From Candidatus Poribacteria bacterium (lineage in GTDB: Bacteria; Poribacteria; WGA-4E; UBA9662), in assembly GCA_002699335.1 (NCBI GenBank), contig PACG01000236.1:1-12391 (forward strand): DNA of 12,391 nucleotides, given 5' to 3'. Numbering within the stretch: position 1 is the stretch's first letter; the number at the start of each line of letters is the position of its first letter. Position numbers and translations under genes: made by a program. Shown piece after piece: positions 1-6,407 of the stretch. Below the pieces are notes generated by a model. That model was not told the DNA's origin and searched no databases. It saw nothing but the letters and a program-made list of their open reading frames with translations.

Positions 1-69
1 AGACGTGATCTTTTGAGTTTATATCCGATTATCAAACGGATTCTGAATGACCTAAAGAATAATTGCTAG
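1..69 (+). CDS. Possible C-terminal end of an unidentified gene entering from the left
   Basis: Frame 1 is open from the window edge to a TAG at 67-69 and encodes 22 residues ending in LNDLKNNC. The stretch is amphipathic and plausible as a protein tail, but 22 codons are too few to identify a family or to exclude chance. No terminator-like hairpin with a T-run follows it. The preceding sequence is needed to decide. Confidence 0.3.
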   Translation, partial: RRDLLSLYPIIKRILNDLKNNC

Positions 70-540
70 ACTGTGCATACCCTCTGCTTGGATGGTATAT
101 GTTTATGGGCATTAACCCATACCGGAAAAATGCTGATTTTAGAATGATGCGTTCACGATACCCGCGCAATAGATCACTGGTGTACGGGGCAATCAGGTGG
201 GTATCAACGGCCCTTAGTTGGTACTCTTTTTCCTCCTCCCAACTTGTTTCTTCCTTTCCAATCTAACACACCAAAAACTCACATTAAAAAACAACCTTCA
301 ATGACCCGGGTAATCCCCCCTTTTGTCGTCAGTGATTGGCAGTTTCACTGACTGGGTCAGTATTTGCGTGCAGGCTAAGTTGCTGGCTTCAACGATAAAG
401 TTGGTGTCACAGATAGTGGGTAAAGAAGATTCAGTGTTTGGATACTCGACATCAGGTTGGAGTCGGCAAAACCCAATCCGCTTTCACTACACCTAAGCTG
501 TAACGTTGGTCTATCATAAAACTAGTTGGAGTCAACAATA
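70..540. other. Gap with no supported gene
   Basis: I see no convincing coding sequence here on either strand. An open frame at 63-266 on the plus strand has no start context, no recognisable domain and a low-complexity serine-rich end, so I do not call it. A small inverted repeat (TATGGG / CCCATA around a 6-nt loop) lies near 113-130. The rest looks like unconstrained sequence, consistent with the eroded region that follows. Confidence 0.5.
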
Positions 541-1046
541 TCAGTTGCCAGAAACTGTTGACCTTCTTTTGTGGTAGACCAAACTAAGAAGCATTTGTCC
601 CCGTTTTTCTCTCCATCCACCAGCTAACCAAACCAGTTTGCGATTACCGATCTGGAAACTCGACCAACCGAAATGCGGTGGACGGCTCCGAGATTGTAAC
701 ATCCGTTTCATCTCACCAACTGGCAAATGCGGAGCAACTAAATCAATCGTCCATTCATAATGGTCTACCTCAATCAGGATAAAACGACCTGCTTGTGGCA
801 GTTGGCCGAGTTCATCTAAGATAAGGCCAGCGATGATCCGAAAATCAATCCTCTGTCGGTTTAGCCAGTCAGCACAACAAAAGCTAGATGCATACCTGGA
901 ATATCGATCGCAATAATCTCGCGTTTTGGGTCGTAAGTGTCCAAATCGACCATGTACCATTCAAATTGGTGGTAACTCGATGTTTGCTGTGCGGGAAACA
1001 GACCTGACTCAATTTTTCCGATCTGCTTTTGATAAAAAACTTGCAA
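541..1046 (-). pseudogene. Broken reading frame of unknown function
   Basis: Two overlapping minus-strand frames look like parts of one former gene. The first (1046 to 861) contains FEWYMVDLDTYDPKREIIA. The second (about 890 to 541) contains RIIAGLILDELGQLPQAGRF and a tail rich in W, G and R, ending in TVSGN and a stop at 541-543. Joining them requires a frameshift near 880-900. The upstream frame is in phase with the last segment of the neighbouring beta-helix pseudogene, separated from it by the TAA at 1077-1079, so the first part could be that gene's distal end. I recognise no family. The alternative is non-coding sequence with chance open frames. Confidence 0.35.
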
Positions 1047-1076
1047 GGATTTTTGTTGGTCAATCTTGGCAATTTT

Positions 1077-3034
1077 TTAACAAATTGACTGTGGCTTCAT
1101 AAGCTCCGGCGTGGATGTATACACCGGCCGCCCCAAGTCCGTCGGGGCACCGCCACCGATCGTTTCGGCCAGTTGATCAATCAGATTGTCTTCGAAATGG
1201 ATGAAAGGCCGTGCTTCATCTCTAACCTTATTCCATCTACTGCCTTGCGAAATGTTACGAGCCACTACATTTCCCTTGGGAACAGCAGGTTCGTCCTGCC
1301 AGAGCGTCAGCAGTTGAGGATAGAAATCGGTCCATCGAACTTCCTGAAACAGCATGGCAAAAAGCCGGTCTTTCATAGTCGTATCGACGTGATAATTGGC
1401 CCAGCCAATGGCTCGGGCATCGATATGCAAGGCTGGCTCACAATCGACAAAAATGTTGTTCGCAACTGTACAATCTCGGCCTCCACCGATAAAAGCAGCG
1501 CGTGTCACTTTATAAAGGAGATTGCCGGAAATCAGTGTGTCGCAAAACATGTCGTCCAGGTAAACGCCGACACAACCGTGGCCTTCGAAGCCGTTGATAT
1601 GATGGAGAAAATTATGCCGGATAATAGTGCTGTGCATGGTCCAATCGCGACCGCAGTATAGATGGCACCGGCGTCGTTCGACTCTTGACAGACGTGATGA
1701 ATCTCATTGAATTCGATCAAGTGTTCGTTGCCGCTAAATCCTATGGCCATATGCGTGCGTGGTGGATCAGATTGTGTGTGACCTGATTGGCCGACACCGT
1801 TGATCGATATAGCAGGCTGATACATCCACTTCCATCGACTGTAGTGATGAATGTAGTTGCTGTCGGACAGATGACCAGCGGATTCCAGCTTCGGTCGATT
1901 GCCACCGCCAGTTTGCGTGATCTCGCAACCAATCACCCGGTTATCGGTTCCACCTTATGACTTGAACGGCCCAACTGCCCACGTTCCGGATCGTACAACC
2001 GACGATTCTATTATGCGAACAGTTTTGTAGCCTGATCGCATCCGCCCGGAAGGCTTTAACTGTCAAATTTTCAAAGCTGACCTGTTTAACATCTTCCAGA
2101 CTGACGGCGTTTAACGTTACCGGAACAATCGTCGTACCGCTCTCCGAGGGCGGGTGAAAATATAATATGCCGCTTTGACGATCCAGATACCACTTACTGG
2201 GTTGATCCATCTCTGATAGCAGGTTGAAGGCGTAAAAACACTGCCCCTGGCGATGGCCGTACCCGTGATAGGGTGACCGGACAGAGATGATGCGGTTGTC
2301 TACGTCGATAGGCTCAACGGAGTGCCGCTGGTCCGACCAGTCCCAGAACCAGTAGCCATGTAGCCATGCCTCTTTTGCCTGTTGTCACCGTTGGGGGCGA
2401 TCTCCATGGCAGTAAAACTTTCCGATCCAGTCGCCCTTGGTGCCGCGGACATCGACCGGGTTACCGCCAACCAGATCGGTGATCTTGCAAACCCTTTGTT
2501 AGGCCAACGTGAGATCGGCATCGGTTGCTCGTTGAAAAAGAGTTCGAGTCCCCCCTCGTTGACCGAACCGAAATCGGTAATGCCGAGTGTCGCCAGGTTG
2601 GCCTGTACCACTTTACCATGAACGGCAGGATCCAATCGGTCCAGGACCTGTGGGCCGGTTACCGGTTCAAAATTGGTAACGATTTCACCACCGATCAGGC
2701 GCACTTCACCTGATGATTAGGCCACAAACCGAATTGGGGGCTCCGTTGTTCCGCTTTCCTCCGCCGCCAGTGTCAGCGGCTCATGAGTAGGATAAATGCC
2801 GTTACCGATGATAACGGTTACACCGGTTTTCGGTTGTGATTGATGGAGCTGCCTAATTTCGGTGATCGCCCTATGTAGAGAGGCAAAAGGCTGTTCTAAA
2901 GTACCTATCGCTTCATCGTTGCCGTCAATGGCAACATAGATCTGCTTACCTTCCATTTTCTTCACTCCCAACGTTGACAAACAAAAAATGAAAATGACCA
3001 GAATTGGCCGTCTGAGAAAATCCACTGAGGTCAT
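1077..3034 (-). pseudogene. Right-handed parallel beta-helix repeat protein, multiply inactivated
   Basis: The pieces assemble into a secreted beta-helix protein of roughly 650 residues, of the kind usually annotated as right-handed parallel beta-helix repeat-containing protein, probably acting on or binding polysaccharide. The ATG at 3034 opens a signal-peptide-like segment (RRPILVIFIFCLSTLG), followed by the family start IYVAIDGNDEAIGT. Later come HGYWFWDWSDQR (2310-2375), AISINGVG, ESNDAGAIYT and GCVGVYLDDMFC. The coding path is interrupted by a TAA at 2717-2719, an apparent 1-nt loss near 2485, a TGA at 2385-2387 where Trp is expected, a 1-nt gain near 1955, a compensating gain/loss pair near 1790 and 1755, and a shift near 1653. 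Family similarity fades after residues EDNLIDQ (about 1170). With this many lesions I am confident it makes no full-length protein. Confidence 0.88.
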
Positions 3035-3086
3035 TTCCTAATGGCAATCCGCTGTTTTAATTCTAAATTGATTTGGTCAAGGGACG

Positions 3087-3209
3087 TTAAAATGCTTCCT
3101 TGCGCGCCATTGCCAACTCTTCTCGATTAGGTCGATTGGAAGTTGGCACCGACCTCTTGTTGGATACCCTCAGCGATTATGTCCGCTGAATCGAAGACAA
3201 GCGCTAAAG
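3087..3209 (-). pseudogene. Short relic of an unidentified gene between acuI and the beta-helix gene
   Basis: Starting over the acuI stop codon, one minus-strand frame reads ALVFDSADIIAEGIQQEVG and then hits TAA near 3133. Shifting frame there continues as RPNREELAMARKEAF and ends with TAA at 3087-3089. The two pieces look like one protein C-terminus with a frameshift. I cannot name the family. The fragment is short enough that chance is a real alternative. Confidence 0.3.
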
Positions 3210-4208
3210 CTTTAATATTACTCGACCGATTTGACCGCCTTCAAGAATTGAATCTATCTCAGCTAACATTCCCGCTAGATCTACCTCTCTACAGATGCCT
3301 TCCAAATTGTCTAATTTCCAACCGGTAGAAAACCGGTTCCAGACTTCAGCTTTTTTATCAAGAGAAATTTCAACTGAATCTATACCAATAAGGCTAATTC
3401 CTCTTAAAATAAACGGGAAAATTGAAGTCTCAAACGCTGTACCCCCTACCAAGCCACAGCAGGTAACAACACCACTGCACTTCATACTTGCAAGTATCGC
3501 CGTTAACAGGTCACCACCTGCAACATCGACGGCAAGATCCCACAGCCCTTTGCTCAAAGGGCGCCGCCGGGTCGATTCTTTAAATTGATCTCTCGGGAGC
3601 ACTTCTGCAGCCCCCAAACCTGTTAGGAAACCCAGAGCCCCATCTTTCCCTGTAATCGCGGTAACTTCAGCACCGAGTTGCGCTAGAAGTTTTACGGCAA
3701 TGCATCCAACTCCCCCTGTAGCACCGGTTACCACAGCCTTCTTTCCTTCAATATCTGAAGCCTTTTCTAGAGCCTGAACGCACAATCCTGCCGTTAATCC
3801 AGCCGTTCCGAGAATCATTGAGTCTCTGTATGTTAGCCCATTGGGCAATTTAATTGCCCAATGGGCCGGGATTCTTATGTACTCCGCAAATCCACCCGAT
3901 GTATTCATCCCCAGGTCATATCCTGTCACAATAACACTTGTACTCGCCTTAAAATCTGAACGGTTTGAACTTTCTATGATCCCAACTGCATCGATTCCTG
4001 GAGTATGTGGGAACTTCTTAGTAACGCCACGATTTCCTTTAGCGGACAGCGCATCTTTGTAATTTAACGAAGAGAAATTGACTTTGATGAGTAGATCGCC
4101 TTCAGGTAAATCATCAAACTCCCGTTCTACGATTCTACTAATGAAACTTTTACCGATCTCCTCGATTTGAATGGCTTTAAATTTATCTGTCTTTTGGTAC
4201 ATTGTCAT
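3204..4208 (-). CDS. acuI: AcuI/YhdH-family acryloyl-CoA reductase (NADPH), zinc-free MDR oxidoreductase
   Basis: This 334-residue protein belongs to the YhdH/YhfP branch of the medium-chain dehydrogenase/reductase superfamily. Characterised members such as AcuI reduce acryloyl-CoA to propionyl-CoA with NADPH in the cytosol, for example during dimethylsulfoniopropionate or 3-hydroxypropionate breakdown. Visible family motifs are SSLNYKDAL (46-54), PGIDAVG (70-76), GTAGLTA (134-140), the dinucleotide-binding TGATGGVG (161-168), FPFILRG (264-270) and GIDSVE (275-280). The catalytic-zinc cysteines of alcohol dehydrogenases are absent, as expected. I chose the ATG at 4208 because the E. coli protein starts about here; an ATG two codons later is equally possible, and the upstream ATG at 4262 would add 18 residues lying over the preceding relic's frame. 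There is no Shine-Dalgarno sequence. It is the only intact gene in a decayed minus-strand block. The subfamily call is firm; the in vivo substrate is inferred. Confidence 0.88.
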   Translation of the reverse strand: MTMYQKTDKFKAIQIEEIGKSFISRIVEREFDDLPEGDLLIKVNFSSLNYKDALSAKGNRGVTKKFPHTPGIDAVGIIESSNRSDFKASTSVIVTGYDLGMNTSGGFAEYIRIPAHWAIKLPNGLTYRDSMILGTAGLTAGLCVQALEKASDIEGKKAVVTGATGGVGCIAVKLLAQLGAEVTAITGKDGALGFLTGLGAAEVLPRDQFKESTRRRPLSKGLWDLAVDVAGGDLLTAILASMKCSGVVTCCGLVGGTAFETSIFPFILRGISLIGIDSVEISLDKKAEVWNRFSTGWKLDNLEGICREVDLAGMLAEIDSILEGGQIGRVILKL

Positions 4209-4209
4209 T

Positions 4210-4490
4210 TTAGTCGGAGGAACGACTATCTCGGTAACGCTTAAAAGGAAGTGGTGAATCAACCAGGATCACCCCGGTGGGTAATAACCTCTGCTGCGTC
4301 CAGATATCGTCAGCGGGAAAAATCTTGGTTGGGTCAAAATCGACCCTAAACAGGTCGCGTACTGTATTCCAATATTCGATTTATTGAGTTGTCGCACCGT
4401 CACTCAGCATAGATCTGGCGTAGTGTTACGGTCTCCATGGTCAAAGATGGCTTTGACGTGATCAGTAAAGGCAGTGTGATTGAACATCAT
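4210..4490 (-). pseudogene. Decayed gene of unknown function directly upstream of acuI
   Basis: An ATG at 4488-4490 opens a minus-strand frame reading FNHTAFTDHVKAIFDHGD, which meets TGA at 4404-4406 after 28 codons. The same frame continues as VTVRQLNKS. A change of frame near 4380 then gives EYWNTVRDLFRVDFDPTKIF and runs through LLPTGVILVD to a TAA at 4210-4212, one base before the acuI ATG. The codon choice and residue mix look protein-like, and the end sits where an operon partner of acuI would stop. I do not recognise the family. One nonsense codon plus one frameshift indicate a pseudogene. Confidence 0.45.
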
Positions 4491-4905
4491 GGCAATTAAC
4501 GGCTGAGTAGAAAGGTGAAAAAACCAACGGATATTATATCACCCGTTCAACATGGTTTGACAAGTTCCATGGTGGTGCGACCTGGCAATCAGTCGGATAG
4601 AACAGTAAGAGTCGACTAGTGATCGACCTAGTTTCGATTCCGCCTTAAATTGATCTGATTATCTCCAAAAGGGATAAAAGGGGATGTACCATCTCAAACT
4701 TCGTCTCATTTGCCGCTTCGCGATATGTGCAACTACCCAGTTGCCGTCGTCGGCTCGTTATCCCGGAGCGCCAACAGTTCGGAATATCGATCTGCTCATC
4801 TAGTTTCCAAAGTGACATGGCTAAGTGGTTTAAGGTTTAAGCTACAGTGGAATTTTGTCGGTGATTGAATGGAGTTATTCTTATCGCACTAAACTAAATT
4901 TGGCA
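4491..4905. other. Gap upstream of the tRNA promoter, no supported gene
   Basis: No reading frame here is convincing. A plus-strand frame from ATG 4684 gives about 40 residues (MYHLKLRLICRF...) and ends in TAG, without family resemblance or ribosome binding site. The minus strand around 4680-4800 has similarly short, stop-ridden frames. It separates the divergently transcribed left block from the stable-RNA operon and probably contains the left block's former promoter, which I could not locate. Confidence 0.45.
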
Positions 4906-4935
4906 TTGACATTCAAAACAAGGGTCTGCTAGAAT
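4906..4935 (+). promoter_or_regulatory. Sigma-70-type promoter of the tRNA/tadA/SRP RNA cluster
   Basis: A perfect -35 hexamer TTGACA (4906-4911) and a near-consensus -10 TAGAAT (4930-4935) are separated by 18 bp. Initiation would fall near 4942-4943, giving a leader of about 16 nt before tRNA-Ser(UGA). No comparable promoter is visible between the downstream tRNA genes, so this one probably drives the whole cluster. Confidence 0.8.
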
Positions 4936-4958
4936 TTCGACGGCAATATTCGCTGTCT

Positions 4959-5043
4959 GGTGAGGTGGCGGAGTGGTCGAACGTGGCGGTCTTGAAAACC
5001 GTTGTAGCGAAAGCTACCGTGGGTTCGAATCCCACCCTCACCG
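4959..5043 (+). tRNA. tRNA-Ser(UGA)
   Basis: Acceptor GGTGAGG pairs with CCTCACC, with discriminator G73 as usual for serine. The anticodon arm is GCGGT-CTTGAAA-ACCGT, with anticodon TGA at 4993-4995. A long variable arm (TAGC-GAAA-GCTA) makes it class II. T arm GTGGG-TTCGAAT-CCCAC. CCA is not encoded. It reads UCA and, by wobble, other UCN codons. It shares an identical 35-nt stretch (5001-5035) with the next tRNA-Ser (5097-5131). Confidence 0.97.
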
Positions 5044-5054
5044 TTGTCTAGTGT

Positions 5055-5139
5055 GGAGAGTTGCGAGAGTGGTCTATCCGGGCTGCCTGCTAAGCAGTTG
5101 TAGCGAAAGCTACCGTGGGTTCGAATCCCACACTCTCCG
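5055..5139 (+). tRNA. tRNA-Ser(GCU)
   Basis: Acceptor GGAGAGT pairs with ACTCTCC, with discriminator G73. Anticodon arm GCTGC-CTGCTAA-GCAGT with anticodon GCT at 5089-5091, reading AGU/AGC. The long variable arm is identical to that of tRNA-Ser(UGA). CCA is not encoded. It lies 11 nt after tRNA-Ser(UGA). Confidence 0.97.
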
Positions 5140-5168
5140 TTTTCTCTTAGGTGCTAGTACCTGGATTT

Positions 5169-5242
5169 GCGCCGGTAGCTCAGTGGATTAGAGCATCTGA
5201 CTACGGATCAGAAGGTCGGGGGTTCGAATCCCTTCCGGCGCC
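5169..5242 (+). tRNA. tRNA-Arg(ACG), substrate of TadA
   Basis: Acceptor GCGCCGG pairs with CCGGCGC; D arm GCTC...GAGC; anticodon arm TCTGA-CTACGGA-TCAGA with anticodon ACG at 5203-5205. T stem GGGGG/CCCTT contains two G-U pairs. In bacteria A34 of this tRNA is deaminated to inosine so that it reads CGU, CGC and CGA, and the enzyme that does this is encoded 4 nt downstream. The discriminator is C73 (5242), unusual for arginine. CCA is not encoded. Confidence 0.96.
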
Positions 5243-5246
5243 TTTT

Positions 5247-5726
5247 ATGTTTACGGACACCTATTGGATGACTCAGGCACTGGAACTGGCCAAACGGGCT
5301 GCCCAAATGGGGGAGGTTCCCGTTGGAGCCGTCATTGTACGAAATGACCGTTTGATCGCCACGGCACACAATCTCCGCCAGACGGACGCAAACCCGATCG
5401 CACATGCCGAAATCTTGGCCATCCAATCCGCAGCCCGGCAAACTGGAGATTGGCGTCTGACGGATACTGCTCTTTACGTCACGTTAGAACCGTGTTCGAT
5501 GTGCGCAGGTGCGATTTTGCTGGCACGCATCCCACGACTTATCTACGCCACCAAAGATCCAAAGTCTGGTGCGGTTGATACTCTCTTTAATCTGCTCAGC
5601 GATCAACGGCTGAACCATCAGGCTGAAATTAGATCTGGGGTCATGTGGCAAGAGAGTCGGGAGTTGTTGCAGTCTTTCTTTCGACAACGTCGAGAAAATA
5701 AAGTGGAGAGTTGCAGGAGTGGTTGA
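5247..5726 (+). CDS. tadA: tRNA-specific adenosine-34 deaminase TadA
   Basis: This 159-residue zinc enzyme of the cytidine deaminase superfamily converts A34 to inosine in tRNA-Arg(ACG). The zinc and catalytic signature is complete: H53-A-E55 (in IAHAEI) and P82-C83-x2-C86 (in EPCSMCAG). EVPVGAVI (23-30) and FFRQRR near the end also fit the family. I chose ATG 5247 because the residues after it align with the E. coli start region (DTYWMTQAL against HEYWMRHAL); earlier start codons would lie inside the tRNA. Two oddities concern expression. The start is 4 nt after the mature 3' end of its own substrate tRNA, with no ribosome binding site. Codons 154-159 and the TGA at 5724-5726 lie inside tRNA-Ser(CGA), overlapping it by 22 nt. 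Processing of either tRNA would trim or break this message. Confidence 0.96.
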   Translation: MFTDTYWMTQALELAKRAAQMGEVPVGAVIVRNDRLIATAHNLRQTDANPIAHAEILAIQSAARQTGDWRLTDTALYVTLEPCSMCAGAILLARIPRLIYATKDPKSGAVDTLFNLLSDQRLNHQAEIRSGVMWQESRELLQSFFRQRRENKVESCRSG

Positions 5727-5794
5727 ACTGGGCAGTCTCGAAAACTGTTGTGCGGGCGACCGTACCGTGGGTTCGAATCCCACACTCTCCGCCA
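5705..5794 (+). tRNA. tRNA-Ser(CGA), 5' end overlapping tadA
   Basis: Acceptor GGAGAGT pairs with ACTCTCC, G73 at 5791, encoded CCA at 5792-5794. Anticodon arm GCAGT-CTCGAAA-ACTGT with anticodon CGA at 5739-5741, reading UCG. Its long variable arm differs from that of Ser(UGA)/Ser(GCU) but is identical to that of Ser(GGA). Its first 22 nt also encode the end of tadA. Confidence 0.96.
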
Positions 5795-5813
5795 TCGATA
5801 TTAGCAGAAGAGT

Positions 5814-5849
5814 AAAGAGTTACAAGAGTAGTTGAGGCCTGGGTCTTAA
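5814..5849 (+). pseudogene. Decayed 5' half of a serine tRNA gene
   Basis: Bases 5814-5835 match the first 22 nt of tRNA-Ser(CGA) and Ser(GGA) at 17 of 22 positions, and all five differences are G in the intact genes and A here (positions 1, 2, 9, 12 and 17). Similarity fades after that (GGCCTGGGTCTTAAG) and no variable or T arm follows, because tRNA-Ala begins at 5850. It appears to be a truncated duplicate. Confidence 0.6.
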
Positions 5850-5922
5850 GGGGTAATAGCTCAGTTGGGAGAGCGCAACCTTCGCATGGTTGAGGTCACG
5901 GGTTCGAGCCCCGTTTACTCCA
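5850..5922 (+). tRNA. tRNA-Ala(CGC)
   Basis: Acceptor GGGGTAA pairs with TTACTCC, which places a G3-U70 wobble pair, the alanine identity element; discriminator A73. D arm GCTC...GAGC, anticodon arm CAACC-TTCGCAT-GGTTG with anticodon CGC at 5883-5885, T arm ACGGG-TTCGAGC-CCCGT. CCA is not encoded. It reads only GCG, so other alanine tRNAs must lie elsewhere. Confidence 0.96.
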
Positions 5923-5931
5923 TTCAAAACA

Positions 5932-6021
5932 GGAGAGTTGCAGGAGTGGTTGAACTGGCATGATTGGAAATCATGTGTGCGGGCGACCGTACCGTGGGTT
6001 CGAATCCCACACTCTCCGCCA
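5932..6021 (+). tRNA. tRNA-Ser(GGA)
   Basis: Acceptor GGAGAGT pairs with ACTCTCC, G73 at 6018, encoded CCA at 6019-6021. Anticodon arm CATGA-TTGGAAA-TCATG with anticodon GGA at 5966-5968, reading UCC/UCU. It is identical to tRNA-Ser(CGA) outside a 17-nt block covering the anticodon arm. The SRP RNA starts 10 nt after its CCA. Confidence 0.97.
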
Positions 6022-6031
6022 TTTTGACCGA

Positions 6032-6307
6032 CTTGGTTATGCTAAGCGGGGATGTAGCGGCGCCCTATACCTGCAATCCGCTATAGCAGGGCTGAATTCC
6101 CATTGTGCGGCAAACTTTTTCTTGGACTGACTGTAGCACGTGGTGTTGAGAGTTGGGTCCTGGGCAACTGGATGTTACTGAATCCCGTCAGGTCTGGAAA
6201 GAAGCAGCGGCAGGTAATTTGACAGTGTGACACAGGGTCGCCTAGCTTGAGCTAACGACTACCTTAACGCTTGGGGCTGTTTGTCAACCTTTGGGTGCAT
6301 AGCCAAG
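6032..6307 (+). ncRNA. ffs: Signal recognition particle RNA, large bacterial (Alu-domain) type
   Basis: This RNA scaffolds the particle that targets nascent membrane and secreted proteins, binding Ffh through its S domain. The S-domain core is at 6187-6208: TCAGGTCT, GGAA tetraloop (6196-6199), then the asymmetric-loop strand AAGCAGC. The tetraloop is closed by U-A rather than the common C-G, a change that keeps pairing. The upstream segment around 6143-6171 (TGTTGAGAGTTGGGTCCTGG) matches the conserved 5' strand of the large type. The Alu domain is recognisable at 6051-6100 (GTAGCGGCGCC, CCTGCAATCCGCTATAGCAGG). The ends are set by an 11-bp helix, CTTGGTTATGC (6032-6042) with GCATAGCCAAG (6297-6307), containing one G-U pair. 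It lies between the tRNA cluster and dnaX and has no visible promoter of its own. Confidence 0.93.
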
Positions 6308-6369
6308 ATTTATGTTGAAATTAAGACCTTAACGAAGAACGAATACCCCTCCAAAACCAATAATATCCC

Positions 6370-6393
6370 CTTCACTCCAGTGAAGGCCTTCAC
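6370..6393. promoter_or_regulatory. Overlapping inverted repeats just upstream of dnaX
   Basis: GTGAAGGCCTTCAC (6380-6393) is a perfect 14-bp palindrome ending 14 nt before the dnaX start codon. The same half-site occurs once more upstream, so CTTCAC (6370-6375), GTGAAG (6380-6385) and CTTCAC (6388-6393) alternate. The first two can form a 6-bp hairpin with a TCCA loop. This could be a dimeric repressor site or an RNA element controlling dnaX translation; the protein is unknown. Confidence 0.4.
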
Positions 6394-6407
6394 GAAGAAC
6401 AACCGTT

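Noticed and set aside
63..266. 67-codon plus-strand open frame
   Set aside because: Non-ATG start, no ribosome binding site, no family resemblance and an ending in low-complexity serine-rich sequence.
1173..1661. 162-codon plus-strand open frame
   Set aside because: It is the antisense shadow of the best-preserved segment of the beta-helix pseudogene, whose minus-strand frame has clear family motifs.
2385..2387. In-frame TGA at a position where the beta-helix family has Trp, hinting at UGA recoded as tryptophan
   Set aside because: The same gene also carries a TAA and several frameshifts, so it is simply broken. tadA and the M28 gene appear to end naturally at TGA.
4973..5191. 72-codon plus-strand open frame
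   Set aside because: It lies over three tRNA genes; its repeated SCSESYRGFESH-like segments are just the repeated tRNA-Ser variable and T arms in translation.
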